DNA of 64,000 nt from Devosia sp. SL43 (GTDB lineage: Bacteria > Pseudomonadota > Alphaproteobacteria > Rhizobiales > Devosiaceae), in the NCBI RefSeq assembly GCF_021729885.1, contig NZ_CP063401.1:930001-994000 (forward strand). Reading direction: 5' to 3'. Shown one piece after another: positions 27,307 through 36,357 of the stretch (position 1 is the first letter of the stretch; each line of letters starts with the position of its first letter). The notes under the pieces were generated by a model, which was not told where the DNA came from, ran no database searches, and saw nothing but the letters and a program-made list of their open reading frames with translations. The position numbers and the translations under genes were made by a program.

Positions 27307-28539
27307 ATGGACTCGCCCGTCATGAACGCCACTACCCTTCGCCCTGCCGTTCCCCTGCTCGTCCTGATCGTCGCCGGCTGCATCATCGCCGCGATCGGTA
27401 ACGGCGTGCGGACCAGTTTCGGGCTGTTCACCCTGCCCATGACGGCGGATCTCGGCCTCACCCGCGAGCAGTGGGGTATGGCCATGGCCATCCAGAACCT
27501 GGCCTGGGGCATCGCTCAGCCCTTCGCTGGCGCCTTCGCCGATCGTGTCGGTACCGGGCGGACGGTTGCCGCGGGTGCTGCGCTCTATGCGTTGGGCGTA
27601 CTTGGCATGGCATTCTCGCCCGACGCCGGGCTCATGACCCTCACGGCTGGCATCATCACCGGCGTCGGTATCGCGGTTTGCTCGTTCTCCGTCGTTATGG
27701 CCGCCTTCGGTCGCAACGTGCCGGCCGAAAAGCGCTCGCTAATCTTCGGCGTCGCCACCGCCGCCTCATCCTTTGGCCAGTTCGCCTTCGCCCCGATCAG
27801 CCAGGGCTTCATCAATGCCTTTGGTTGGCAATCGGCCTTGCTCTATCTCGCCATGGCCTTGCTGTTGATCATCCCGCTGAGCTACGCATTGCGCGGCCGC
27901 ACGGAGAACCCAGTCGGCCACGCTGACCTGCCGTTCATGGAAGCTCTCGCTAAGGCCTGGGGTCACGGCTCCTATCGCCTCTTGGTCATCGGCTTCTTTG
28001 TCTGCGGTTTCCACCTGGCCTTCATCAACGTCCACATGCCCGCCTACCTAGTGCAATGCGGTCTCTCGCCCGAAGTCGGCTCGTGGACCATCGCCGTCAT
28101 CGGGCTGTTCAACATCGTCGGTTCGCTGCTGGCCGGCTATCTCGGCGGTCGGTTGCCCAAGCAATTGCTGCTGGCAACGATCTACTTCCTCCGCGCTGTG
28201 GCCATCGGCGCCTTCCTGCTGATCCCGGTCAGCGAGGTCACCGCCTATGCCTTTGCTGCAGCCATGGGACTGCTCTGGCTCTCAACCGTGCCGCTGACGG
28301 CGGGATTGGTCAGCCTGTTCTTCGGCGCGCGCTATATGGGCATGCTCTATGGCGTGGCCTTCTTCAGCCACCAGGTCGGCTCCTTCGTCGGCGTCTGGCT
28401 GGGCGGCTTCGTCTACGACCAGACCGGCTCCTACAGCCTGGTCTGGTATCTTGGCATCATCCTGGGCCTCGGTTCGGCGGCCATGCATATCCCGATCAAC
28501 GAGCGCAGCGTGCCCAACTTCTCGCTGAAAACGGCCTGA
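27307..28539 (+). CDS. MFS transporter
   Basis: 410 residues, twelve hydrophobic segments of the major facilitator superfamily. Motif A appears in loop 2-3 as FADRVGTGRTV. The family resembles oxalate/formate- and monocarboxylate-type or CynX-like carriers (ISQGFINAFGWQSALLYLAM). Start ATG at 27307 has GAGG about ten bases upstream; a second ATG at 27322 lacks one. Substrate not predictable. It stands alone, followed 127 bases later by an unrelated MFS gene. Confidence 0.87.
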   Translation: MDSPVMNATTLRPAVPLLVLIVAGCIIAAIGNGVRTSFGLFTLPMTADLGLTREQWGMAMAIQNLAWGIAQPFAGAFADRVGTGRTVAAGAALYALGVLGMAFSPDAGLMTLTAGIITGVGIAVCSFSVVMAAFGRNVPAEKRSLIFGVATAASSFGQFAFAPISQGFINAFGWQSALLYLAMALLLIIPLSYALRGRTENPVGHADLPFMEALAKAWGHGSYRLLVIGFFVCGFHLAFINVHMPAYLVQCGLSPEVGSWTIAVIGLFNIVGSLLAGYLGGRLPKQLLLATIYFLRAVAIGAFLLIPVSEVTAYAFAAAMGLLWLSTVPLTAGLVSLFFGARYMGMLYGVAFFSHQVGSFVGVWLGGFVYDQTGSYSLVWYLGIILGLGSAAMHIPINERSVPNFSLKTA

Positions 28540-28666
28540 CAGGACCGATCGGCCGGAACCATCGTTTCCTGCCGATCAAGCCTTGCCAAAGCCGGCTCAT
28601 GGGTTCATGGTCCGCGCCATATTTGCGGCGCCGGCCTCCTCTCGGCGCATTTCCTGAGTTTCATTC

Positions 28667-29920
28667 ATGTCCGATCATTTCACGCGGGTTCTCTCGCGCC
28701 CCGAATTCATTGCATTGATGGCTGCTTTGATGGCCCTCAACGCCCTCGCCATCGACGTCATGCTGCCGGCCCTGCCCTATATGGGCGAGGCATTGGGCGT
28801 CACCAGCGAGAACGAACGCCAGTTCGTCGTCTCGTCCTACATGCTGGGCATGGGCATCGCCGTCCTCGCCTTCGGCCCGTTGACCGACCGCTTCGGCCGC
28901 CGTGCGCCGCTGCTCGTTGGCATGGGCATCTACATCCTGGCAGCCGTCGCCGCCATCTTCGCGCCAACCTTCGAGATCCTGCTCATCCTGCGCTTCATCC
29001 AGGGCATGGGCGCCGCCAGCGTGCGCGTCATTGCCACCGCAGTGGTGCGTGACCGCTATTCGGGCCGCGAAATGGCCGAGGTCATGTCCCTGACCTTCAT
29101 GGTCTTCATGGCCATCCCGATCATCGCGCCCGGCATCGGCCAGGTCATCCTGGTGTTCGGCGAATGGCACTATATCTTCCTGTTCATGGGACTGTTGGCC
29201 GCAGCGTTCTGGATCTGGACCTTCGTCCGTCTGCCCGAAACGCTACCGCTCGACCATCGGCGCCCTCTGAGCATCGGGGCGGTCTTCGACGGCTTCCGCC
29301 TGGTCTTCACCAACCGGGTGGCCATTTCCTACGGCATGGCAGGCACCTTCCTGTTCGGCGCTTTGTTTGGCTTCATCAGCTCGAGCCAGCAGATCTACGT
29401 CGACATCTATGGACTTGGCATCTGGTTCCCCGCTGCCTTCGCCGCCATGGCCGGGTTGATGGCCGTCTCGTCCTTCACGAACTCCAAGATCGTCCGGCGC
29501 TTCGGCATGCGCCGGCTGTCGCATGGCGCCATGCTGAGCTTCACTGGTTTCAGCGGCGTCTGGCTGGCCTTCGCCCTTAGTGGCTTCCTGCCGCTCTGGC
29601 TGTTCTTCTCGCTACTGGCCATCGTCATGTTCAGCTTCGGCTGGGCCGCCTCCAACATGAACTCACTGTCGATGGAGCCACTCGGCGCCGTTGCCGGTAC
29701 GGCAGCCGCCGTCTTCGGCTTCATCCAGACTGTGGGCGGCGCGCTGATTGGCAGCTATACCGGCCAGCTTTTCGATGGCACCACGGTCCCTGCGGCGATC
29801 GGCTATTTCGCAATGGGCATCCTGGCCCTGATCTGCATCCTGATCGCGGAAAAGGGTCGGCTGTTCGGCGTGGGCGAGAAATATGCCCATGGCGAGCCCA
29901 TTCCCGTCGGCGATCACTGA
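28667..29920 (+). CDS. Bcr/CflA family multidrug efflux MFS transporter
   Basis: 417 residues, twelve transmembrane segments. Typical Bcr/CflA pieces are [20 protein letters not shown] in helix 1, motif [15 protein letters not shown] in loop 2-3, [20 protein letters not shown] and the helix-5 antiporter motif [11 protein letters not shown]. Drug/H+ antiport is the known role of the family; actual substrates are unknown. Its stop overlaps the convergent clpP gene by 7 bases, an unusually tight tail-to-tail arrangement. Confidence 0.88.
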   Translation: MSDHFTRVLSRPEFIALMAALMALNALAIDVMLPALPYMGEALGVTSENERQFVVSSYMLGMGIAVLAFGPLTDRFGRRAPLLVGMGIYILAAVAAIFAPTFEILLILRFIQGMGAASVRVIATAVVRDRYSGREMAEVMSLTFMVFMAIPIIAPGIGQVILVFGEWHYIFLFMGLLAAAFWIWTFVRLPETLPLDHRRPLSIGAVFDGFRLVFTNRVAISYGMAGTFLFGALFGFISSSQQIYVDIYGLGIWFPAAFAAMAGLMAVSSFTNSKIVRRFGMRRLSHGAMLSFTGFSGVWLAFALSGFLPLWLFFSLLAIVMFSFGWAASNMNSLSMEPLGAVAGTAAAVFGFIQTVGGALIGSYTGQLFDGTTVPAAIGYFAMGILALICILIAEKGRLFGVGEKYAHGEPIPVGDH

Positions 29921-30540
29921 TCGCCTTCAGCCGGGCCCATCAACTGGGCCCGGTCGGTATAGACGTGGTCGACCAGCCCCCATTGCTGGGCCTGCTCGGC
30001 CGACATATAGCGGTCACGCTCCAGCGCCGTCTCGACCTCCTCGTAGGTCCGGCCGCAATGCTTGGCATAGATGGTGTTGATCTTGCGCTTGAGCCGCAGG
30101 CTCTCTTCGGCATGGATGAGGATATCGGTCACCTTGCCCTGATACCCGCCTGACGGCTGGTGCAGCATGATCGAGGCATTGGGCAAAGCCACACGCTGCC
30201 CGGCTTCACCTGCCGCCAGGATCACAGTCGCCGCCGATGCCGCCATCCCCATACACAGCGTTCCCACCGGCGCCTTGATGAACTGCATCGTGTCGTAGAT
30301 GGCCAGCGCCGAGGTGACCACACCGCCGGGCGAATTGATGTAGAGATAGATGGGCTTGGCAGAGTTCTCGGCCTCGAGGAACAGCAGTTGTGCGCTGACC
30401 AGCGCGGCCATGGTGTCCTCGAACTCGCCATTGACGAAGATGATCCGCTCGCGGAGCAGGCGGGAGAAGATGTCGAAGCTCCGCTCGCCTCGGCTGGATT
30501 GTTCGACGACCATAGGGACGAGTTGCATCATGTCGCGCAT
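29914..30540 (-). CDS. clpP: ATP-dependent Clp protease proteolytic subunit
   Basis: 208 residues, normal ClpP length. Catalytic Ser lies in [19 protein letters not shown], His in [14 protein letters not shown] and Asp in [14 protein letters not shown]. The N-terminal axial region [20 protein letters not shown] is typical. The serine motif reads AASAAT where the housekeeping enzyme usually has AASMG, and no clpX, tig or lon gene is nearby, so this may be an additional ClpP paralogue, common in Hyphomicrobiales. Start ATG at 30540 has AGGAGA upstream. It would need ClpX or ClpA for protein degradation. Confidence 0.92.
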   Translation of the reverse strand: MRDMMQLVPMVVEQSSRGERSFDIFSRLLRERIIFVNGEFEDTMAALVSAQLLFLEAENSAKPIYLYINSPGGVVTSALAIYDTMQFIKAPVGTLCMGMAASAATVILAAGEAGQRVALPNASIMLHQPSGGYQGKVTDILIHAEESLRLKRKINTIYAKHCGRTYEEVETALERDRYMSAEQAQQWGLVDHVYTDRAQLMGPAEGDQ

Positions 30541-30578
30541 GGGCGATCTCCTGTTTTGAGATTTGTGAATACCTACCG

Positions 30579-30679
30579 TGTCATCCCGGCGAAGGCCGGG
30601 ATCCATGTCCGTATCTCATCCCGACCGCTGCGTCGGTGGCGGCTGTCGGACATGGATTCCGGCCGTCGCCGGAATGACA
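30579..30679. repeat. Dispersed-type inverted repeat between clpP and the AHSA1 gene
   Basis: About 100 bases that begin TGTCATCCCGGCGAAGGCCGGG and end CCGGAATGACA in inverted orientation; the inner pairs GGATCCATGTCCG / CGGACATGGATTCC also match. GTCATnCCGGCGAAnGCCGG units are widespread dispersed palindromes in alphaproteobacteria. It lies upstream of the clpP start, just outside the ribosome site. Confidence 0.75.
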
Positions 30680-30702
30680 TTGTGGTTGGGCCAGATCGGC
30701 GC

Positions 30703-31041
30703 CTAAGCCGCCATCATCATCCTCATCGGGCCATTGCTATTGGCCGCTACCGGCATCGTGACTGGCGCGTGCGTCAGCCTGAACCAGGTGCCACCATCCA
30801 CCATCGGCGTCAGCTCGAATGTCACCAGGCTATCCTCGGCCCCAATGATGGCGCCCTGCCCCGACTCGCGCCAACGATAAGTCAGGCTCTTGTTTTCCTC
30901 CGCCGTGACCACGGCGAGATCGATTGCCTCAGCCGGCTTCAGCCAGCGTTCCAGATATTCCGGCACGGTCAGCGCGCGCCAGACCTTTTCCGGCGGCGCG
31001 TCGAGCGCACATTCGAACACCAGCGCATCCGTGTCGGTCAT
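30703..31041 (-). CDS. SRPBCC/AHSA1 family protein
   Basis: 112 residues of the START-like AHSA1 domain: FECALDAPPEKVWRALTVPE at the N-terminus and TWFRLTHAPVTMPVAA later. The C-terminus ends in a Met-rich tail MRMMMAA. The start ATG overlaps the stop of the ArsR gene by 4 bases, so the two form a coupled pair. Paired ArsR/AHSA1 genes are common, with the regulator thought to control the lipid- or ligand-binding partner; the ligand is unknown. A second such pair lies at 58810-59663. Confidence 0.85.
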   Translation of the reverse strand: MTDTDALVFECALDAPPEKVWRALTVPEYLERWLKPAEAIDLAVVTAEENKSLTYRWRESGQGAIIGAEDSLVTFELTPMVDGGTWFRLTHAPVTMPVAANSNGPMRMMMAA

Positions 31042-31352
31042 TGGTCCATCTCCTTGAGCAGGTCCTTGAGGCTGTCGATGCGGCTCGGCCAGAACGCTTT
31101 GTAGCGCGCGATCCACGCATGCAGCGGCGCCATGCCATCCGGCGCGACGCGATAATTGACATAACGGCCCTCGCGCCGTTCGCTGATCAAACCGGCCCCG
31201 CGCAGCACCGCCAGATGCTGGCTCATCGCCGGCTGCGAAATGGCAAACCCTTCGCGCAACTCCGTCGCCGTCATCTCGGCCGCCGCCAGTCGCTCCAGCA
31301 CGGCACGGCGGGTAGGATCGGCCAGGACTTTGAAAATATCGGTATCACTCAT
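31038..31352 (-). CDS. ArsR family transcriptional regulator
   Basis: 104 residues. Winged helix with IFKVLADPTRRAVLERLAA and the recognition helix GFAISQPAMSQHLAVLRGAGL, then the wing ERREGRYVNYRV. No cysteine-rich metal motif (no CxC), so it belongs to the non-metal ArsR group usually paired with AHSA1 proteins. ATG at 31352 chosen; an ATG two codons upstream is possible. A palindrome CATAAG-N6-CTTATG lies eight bases before the start, suggesting autoregulation. Confidence 0.87.
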   Translation of the reverse strand: MSDTDIFKVLADPTRRAVLERLAAAEMTATELREGFAISQPAMSQHLAVLRGAGLISERREGRYVNYRVAPDGMAPLHAWIARYKAFWPSRIDSLKDLLKEMDQ

Positions 31353-31359
31353 GGCCATA

Positions 31360-31377
31360 CATAAGCACAGACTTATG
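31360..31377. promoter_or_regulatory. Palindromic operator candidate of the ArsR/AHSA1 pair
   Basis: CATAAG-CACAGA-CTTATG, perfect 6-base arms with a 6-base spacer, lying 8 bases upstream of the ArsR start codon. A dimeric ArsR-type protein bound here would block its own promoter or translation start region. Inference from position and symmetry. Confidence 0.5.
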
Positions 31378-31504
31378 AGTCGTTGCAAGGGGCGGCGACC
31401 ATCATCAATCCTGTTGATGGAAGCCATTCGGCAAACGCGCTTGATTGGACACCCCTGCTGCCCTCACATGAAGAACCCGCCAGCCTTCCACCATCGAGTC
31501 CTCC

Positions 31505-32701
31505 ATGCCCATCACCACCGGTCGCTCCTACCTCGCTATTCCGGGGCCGTCCGTGTCACCCGAACGCGTGCTCAATGCCATGCATCGCACCGCCCCCAAC
31601 ATCTACGAGGGCGAAATCGTCGACATGGTGCGCGAGCTCATCCCCGACCTGCTGCGTGTCGCCGAAACCCGGCAGAATGTCGCCATCTACATCGCCAACG
31701 GTCACGGCGCCTGGGAGGCCGCCAACTGCAACATGTTCTCGCGCGGCGATCGCGCCCTGCTCGCCGCCACTGGGCGCTTCGGTCATGGCTGGGCCGAATG
31801 GCTGCAGCGCGTGGGCGTGGCGGTCGATATCATCGATTTTGGCAAGGCGAGTCCTGCCGATCCGCAGCGAATTGCCGATGCGTTGCGGGCCGATACCGGG
31901 CATGACATCAAGGCTGTGCTGGTCACGCATGTCGATACGGCCTCCAGCGCCCGCAACGACATCCCTGCCATTCGCGCCGCCATTGATTCAACCGGCCACC
32001 CGGCCCTGCTAGCCGTCGATGCGATCGCCTCGCTCGGCTGCGACGAGCTGCGCATGGACGACTGGGGCATTGATGTGCTGGTCGGCGCCAGCCAGAAGGG
32101 CCTCATGCTACCACCGGGCCTGGGCTTTATCTGGTTCTCCGAAAAAGCGCTCGAGGTATCGCAACGCGCCGACCTTGCGACGCCTTATTGGGACTGGAAG
32201 CCGCGCGGCACCGGCACCGAATTCTGGCAGTATTTCGGGGGCACCGCGCCCACCCATCACCTCTGGGGCCTGCGCGAATCACTGACCATGATCCTTGATG
32301 AGGAAGGGTTGCCACAGGTCTGGGAGCGCCATCGTCGGCTCGCCAGCGCCGTCTGGGCGGCCTTCGATGCCTGGGGCCAGGGCACGAATATTGCCCTCAA
32401 TGTCGCCGATCCGGCGTCCCGCGGCTGGTCGGTCACATCGGCGACCATCCCTGGCGGCGGCGCCGGCGCACTGCGGCGCTGGCTCGAGGCCGAAGCCGGT
32501 GTCACGCTCGGCATAGGCCTGGGCATGGCCCTGCCCGCAGAGCCCGCCTACCAGGACTTCCTGCGCGTCGGCCACATGGGCCACGTGAACATGCACATGA
32601 CGCTCGGCGTGCTAGCGACCATGGAAGCTGGGATGCAGGCATTGGGCATCGCACACGGCCCTGGGGCGCTGGAGGCGGCGGCCGGGGCAGTGGCGGGGTA
32701 A
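31505..32701 (+). CDS. Class V aminotransferase (alanine-glyoxylate or serine-glyoxylate type)
   Basis: 398 residues, PLP enzyme of fold type I, class V. It starts RSYLAIPGPSVSPERVLNAM, typical of alanine/serine-glyoxylate aminotransferases. The PLP-binding Lys is in VLVGASQKGLMLPPGLGF (SQK), and ALLAVDAIASLGCDELRMDD supplies the pyridine-contacting Asp. GTGTEFWQYFGGTAPTHHLW is the conserved substrate region. Likely converts serine or alanine plus glyoxylate to hydroxypyruvate or pyruvate plus glycine. Monocistronic by spacing; a palindromic repeat follows. Confidence 0.88.
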   Translation: MPITTGRSYLAIPGPSVSPERVLNAMHRTAPNIYEGEIVDMVRELIPDLLRVAETRQNVAIYIANGHGAWEAANCNMFSRGDRALLAATGRFGHGWAEWLQRVGVAVDIIDFGKASPADPQRIADALRADTGHDIKAVLVTHVDTASSARNDIPAIRAAIDSTGHPALLAVDAIASLGCDELRMDDWGIDVLVGASQKGLMLPPGLGFIWFSEKALEVSQRADLATPYWDWKPRGTGTEFWQYFGGTAPTHHLWGLRESLTMILDEEGLPQVWERHRRLASAVWAAFDAWGQGTNIALNVADPASRGWSVTSATIPGGGAGALRRWLEAEAGVTLGIGLGMALPAEPAYQDFLRVGHMGHVNMHMTLGVLATMEAGMQALGIAHGPGALEAAAGAVAG

Positions 32702-32705
32702 AGAA

Positions 32706-32813
32706 CCCCCACCTAACCTCCCCCTGAAGGGGGAGGGACTGGCCGGCGATAGAACTCGATCGCGCCACGACCGCTGAGCGGTCCCTCCCCCTTCGAGGGA
32801 GGTTAGGTGGGGG
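32706..32813. repeat. Dispersed-type long inverted repeat (CCCCCACCTAACCTCCCC type)
   Basis: Outer arms CCCCCACCTAACCTCCCCCT and AGGGAGGTTAGGTGGGGG are inverted copies 70 bases apart, with an inner AGGGGGAGGGACT / GGTCCCTCCCCCT pair. This element sits between two convergent genes and could act as a bidirectional terminator. Similar elements are scattered in many alphaproteobacterial genomes. Confidence 0.7.
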
Positions 32814-32822
32814 CAGCCGCCC

Positions 32823-33644
32823 TCAGAACGTGAAGACCTCCCGCCGCAGCACGTCCCAGCTATCCCGGTTGATCGCCACCAGCAGCCCACCGTCGACATG
32901 GCTTGGCAGATAAGGCTGTCCATCGAGCCGCGCGGCATAGCCACCGGCCTCCTGGCTGATCAGCGTGCCGGCCAGGTGATCCCATGGCATCAGCTTGTTG
33001 TAGGCCATGAACTGCGCGTGGCCCGAGGCGAAGGTGCGATATTCGTGGCCGGCGCAGCGGAAGTTCGAGACCAGCCGCACCTTGTCGGTATTCTGCAGAA
33101 CCTGCGCCCGTACGGCCTTGGGCATGTAGGCCACCGACGCCATCCCCACCATCTCGGGCAGCGGCAGGTCAGCCCCGACATGCAGTCGCACGGCCTCGCC
33201 ATTCGGCCGCCGCAGCCAGGCGCCGCCGCCCTTCTCCGCCATGACCCAGTCATCGCCCATCGGATCGTAGATGATGCCCGCCACGGTCTCGCCGCCGGAC
33301 ACCACGGCGGCCATGCAGGCATAGAGCGGCAAGCCGGCGGCATAGTTGGCTGTGCCATCGATCGGATCGACCACGACCGCCAGTTCCGCCGTCGCCAACC
33401 TGTCCAGCAGCGCGGGATCGGCCGCAACCGATTCCTCGCCAACAAACAGCGCATCTGGCATCCACTCGGCGATACGGGCCTTGATGACCTCCTCGGTCGC
33501 CACATCCGCCTCGGTCACCAGATCGATCGCTTCGGTCTTGGTATGAACCATCGAGGCATCGAGCCGGCGAAACCGCGGCAGGGATTCCTGCCGCGATGCG
33601 TCGCGGAGGATGTTGGCAAGAGCGGTGATGTCGATCTGCGGCAT
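32823..33644 (-). CDS. Inositol monophosphatase family protein
   Basis: 273 residues of the IMPase/FIG superfamily (inositol monophosphatase, histidinol phosphatase or 3'(2'),5'-bisphosphate nucleotidase). Metal-binding motifs are intact: LFVGEESVAA (GEES), VVVDPIDGTANYAAG (DPIDGT) and the C-terminal [21 protein letters not shown] at 33644 has AGGGA upstream. Last gene of the ttcA-led operon, 22 bases after glsA. A paralogue (34489-35334) lies on the other side of glsA; both share the PWDHLAG-QEAGGY tract. Confidence 0.9.
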   Translation of the reverse strand: MPQIDITALANILRDASRQESLPRFRRLDASMVHTKTEAIDLVTEADVATEEVIKARIAEWMPDALFVGEESVAADPALLDRLATAELAVVVDPIDGTANYAAGLPLYACMAAVVSGGETVAGIIYDPMGDDWVMAEKGGGAWLRRPNGEAVRLHVGADLPLPEMVGMASVAYMPKAVRAQVLQNTDKVRLVSNFRCAGHEYRTFASGHAQFMAYNKLMPWDHLAGTLISQEAGGYAARLDGQPYLPSHVDGGLLVAINRDSWDVLRREVFTF

Positions 33645-33666
33645 GGGATTCCCTGTATTCAACACG

Positions 33667-34485
33667 TTATTCGAAAACCGACCAACCGGCCCGCTGCGCA
33701 AGCATTTCCAGCGCGGCCGCGCCGATATGCGAATTGCCAATGCTGTTGAGCCCCGGCGACCAGACGGCGACCGTGCCAATACCGGGCACCATGCAGATAA
33801 TGCCGCCGCCGACCCCGCTCTTGCCGGGCAGGCCGACGCGGAAGGCGAAATCGCCTGAGCCGTCATAGTGGCCACACATCATCATGAGCGAATTGATGCG
33901 ACGGGCACGGGCCGCCGAAACGACACTGTGCCCGGTGATGGGATTGCGCCCCTTGTAGGAGCGCATGAACTGGGCCAGCGCAAAGTTGCGAAAGCCCGTA
34001 TCGCGCTCGGATCGCGCGACGTCTGCATCGACGACGATGCTGTCGTCACCCGCAAGGAACCGCACGAAGCGGACGATCTCGCCGATCGCCTCCTTGGGCC
34101 GGTAACCGGCCAGGATCAGGTCGGTGACGGCAATAGCCCCGGCATTGATGAACGGGTTGCGCGGCCGACCCTGCTCGGCTTCGAGCTGCACAATCGAATT
34201 GAACCGGTTGCCCGATGGCTCCCGGCCCACCCGGGTCCACAAACTGTCGCCGACGCTGCCCAGCGCTAGCGTCAGGGTGAAGAGCTTGGAAATGCTCTGG
34301 ATCGAGAACGGCTCCAGCGCATCGCCAGCGGTGAAGACTTCGCCACCGACGGTAGCAACGGCAATACCGAACCGCTCAAGCGGCACCTTGGCCAGCTCGG
34401 GGATATAGTCGGCAACCTTGCCCTCCCCCAGCCGCGGCGACAGCTCGGCATGCACCTCGCCGATGAGTTGCCCCAGATCGCTCAA
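33667..34485 (-). CDS. glsA: Glutaminase GlsA with an internal deletion
   Basis: 272 residues; bacterial glutaminases are usually about 305-310. The beta-lactamase-like active site [17 protein letters not shown] (Ser64, Lys67) is intact, as are [31 protein letters not shown] (Asn114), [18 protein letters not shown] and [11 protein letters not shown]. The segment between RSY and RNPITGHSV (near 177-180, bases about 33940-33960) lacks some 37 residues that normally form the helix with DxYFxQCS, holding an active-site Tyr, and LAxxGxxLANGG. The frame is kept, so the product may be stable but is probably inactive or altered. Three bases after the inositol-phosphatase gene. Confidence 0.88.
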   Translation of the reverse strand: MSDLGQLIGEVHAELSPRLGEGKVADYIPELAKVPLERFGIAVATVGGEVFTAGDALEPFSIQSISKLFTLTLALGSVGDSLWTRVGREPSGNRFNSIVQLEAEQGRPRNPFINAGAIAVTDLILAGYRPKEAIGEIVRFVRFLAGDDSIVVDADVARSERDTGFRNFALAQFMRSYKGRNPITGHSVVSAARARRINSLMMMCGHYDGSGDFAFRVGLPGKSGVGGGIICMVPGIGTVAVWSPGLNSIGNSHIGAAALEMLAQRAGWSVFE

Positions 34486-34488
34486 GGT

Positions 34489-35334
34489 TCAGGCCCCGCT
34501 GCCCGATTGATCGCGACGAGCACCGATGATTTGGCGGTTGATGAGGCTCCAGCAATCGGCATCTGGCGCGCATAACAGGCCGCCATCGATTTGGCCCACG
34601 CGGTAGGGTGTGCCATCGAACCGGGCGCTGTAGCCACCAGCTTCCTGGTGGATGAGGACGCCGGCAAGATGGTCCCACGGCATCATGATCTGCGAGCCGG
34701 AAAAATGCGCACGTCCGGTCGCAACCATCCAGTATTCGTAAGCCGAACAGCCATAAGCCATCGACATGCGGACCTTGGCCATGTTGGCGGCCACGCGCGA
34801 GCGCAAGGGCTCCTCCAGATAGCTCCAGGTCATCACCGAGATCAGTTCATCAAGCGGTGCGGGCGGCGCAACGCGCGCCACGCGCGACTGGCCGTCCGGT
34901 CGCCTTATATGAGCCCCGGCACCACGCTCGGCCACCAGCACGTCGCCTAACAGCGGATCACAGATGATGCCGGCGACGGTTTCGCCATGCCGCACCACGG
35001 CGAGGATCGAGCCGAACAGGCCGTTGCCCGCCGCGAAGTTGAATGTGCCATCCACCGGGTCGATGACAAAGGCCAGCTCGGCATCGGCCAGGCCGCTCAT
35101 GATACGATGATCGACGGCATAGGCCTCTTCGCCAAGGATCATCGCATCGGGAAAGCGGGCACGCAGAGCGTCAGTGATGAGACGTTCGGCACCCAGATCA
35201 GCCTGTGTCACCAGATCGATGGCGGAGGTCTTCTGGTCGATGTCCCCTTCATCGAGGTTGCGGAAACGGGGCGCAATCTCCTGCCGACCCGCATCGCGCA
35301 GAATCTCGACGAGGTCATTGACGTCAAAATTCAA
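34489..35334 (-). CDS. Inositol monophosphatase family protein (second copy)
   Basis: 281 residues, same superfamily as 32823-33644. Motifs: [12 protein letters not shown] (GEE), [17 protein letters not shown] (DPVDGT) and [18 protein letters not shown]. The start is TTG at 35334, overlapping the ttcA stop (TTGA) with AGAGGA seven bases upstream; upstream residues in the same frame belong to the ttcA region. Sequence differences from the other copy ([20 protein letters not shown]) suggest an old duplication with separate substrates. Inositol phosphate, sugar phosphate or PAP are possible substrates. Confidence 0.87.
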   Translation of the reverse strand: MNFDVNDLVEILRDAGRQEIAPRFRNLDEGDIDQKTSAIDLVTQADLGAERLITDALRARFPDAMILGEEAYAVDHRIMSGLADAELAFVIDPVDGTFNFAAGNGLFGSILAVVRHGETVAGIICDPLLGDVLVAERGAGAHIRRPDGQSRVARVAPPAPLDELISVMTWSYLEEPLRSRVAANMAKVRMSMAYGCSAYEYWMVATGRAHFSGSQIMMPWDHLAGVLIHQEAGGYSARFDGTPYRVGQIDGGLLCAPDADCWSLINRQIIGARRDQSGSGA

Positions 35335-36191
35335 GATGCAGTCCTCTTGCAGGTGAGGCCGGCGAAATCGAACAGGTTGGTATCGAGCATGTGGCTGGCA
35401 TTGATGTTGCCTAGCGCGCGGATCATGACATCCTTGCGACCGGGCATACGCTTTTCGATGTCTGACAGCATGGCCTTCATGGCATTGCGCTCGAGCCCGT
35501 CCTGGCTGCCGCACAGGTCGCAGGGGATGATCGGGAAGGCCATGGCGTCGGAGAAGCGCTGCAGATCCTCCTCGCCGCAATAGATTAGCGGTCGCAGGAC
35601 CTCGATATCGCCCTCGTCATTGAGCAGGCGCGGCGGCATGGCGGCCAGCTTGCCGCCATGGAACAGGTTCATGAAGAAGGTCTCGAGGCTGTCGTCGCGA
35701 TGGTGGCCCAGCACCAGCGCCGAGCAGCCCTCCTCGCGTGCAATGCGATAGAGATTGCCACGGCGCAGGCGGGAGCAGAGTGAGCAATAGGTTGCCCCCA
35801 CCGGGAGTTTCTCGGTCACGATCGAATAGGTGTCGCGATACTCGATGCGATGCGGAATGCCGAGGTCCGTCAGAAATTCGGGCAGGATGTGCTTGGGGAA
35901 ATTGGGTTGCCCCTGGTCGAGATTGCAGGCCAGCAGCTCCACCGGCAGCATGCCGCGCCATTTGAGATCGAGCAGCAGCGCCAGCATGGAGTAGCTGTCC
36001 TTGCCGCCGCTCAGCGCCACCAGCCACTTCTCGCCGGGCCGCACCATGGCGAACTTGTCCAGCGCCTCGCGCGTATGCCGGATCAACCGCTTGCGCAGCT
36101 TGTTGAACTCGCCGCTACGGGGCGCCTGGGCATAGATCGGATGGCCGCCGGCCTCTGCTTCATCGACCGGCGCGTCCATGACGTCACTCAT
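35331..36191 (-). CDS. ttcA: tRNA 2-thiocytidine biosynthesis protein TtcA
   Basis: Inserts sulfur at cytidine 32 of certain tRNAs using ATP and an Fe-S cluster. 286 residues. PP-loop [15 protein letters not shown] (residues 61-66 SGGKDS), cluster cysteines in [14 protein letters not shown] (C136, C139) and the later pair [10 protein letters not shown] (C224, C227), plus [19 protein letters not shown]. Start ATG at 36191 gives [16 protein letters not shown]. First gene of the four-gene minus-strand run; its stop overlaps the next start. Confidence 0.95.
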   Translation of the reverse strand: MSDVMDAPVDEAEAGGHPIYAQAPRSGEFNKLRKRLIRHTREALDKFAMVRPGEKWLVALSGGKDSYSMLALLLDLKWRGMLPVELLACNLDQGQPNFPKHILPEFLTDLGIPHRIEYRDTYSIVTEKLPVGATYCSLCSRLRRGNLYRIAREEGCSALVLGHHRDDSLETFFMNLFHGGKLAAMPPRLLNDEGDIEVLRPLIYCGEEDLQRFSDAMAFPIIPCDLCGSQDGLERNAMKAMLSDIEKRMPGRKDVMIRALGNINASHMLDTNLFDFAGLTCKRTAS

Positions 36192-36357
36192 GGCGAAACT
36201 CTCTCTGGTGTCATGGCGTAGCTGATAGCGCCCCCTGCCCGAGAGGGAAAGGGAAACCGGACGGTGCAAACCTTACCAAAGCTTAACTTCCGCTTCTTGC
36301 TTTAGTCGAAATGCGACCGTTACATGAACCATCTTCTCGGCACCCAGGAGTCTCGCG

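Noticed and set aside
30579-32813. CRISPR-like repeats
   Set aside because: The two repeat elements are single inverted units of different sequence, with no regular spacers.
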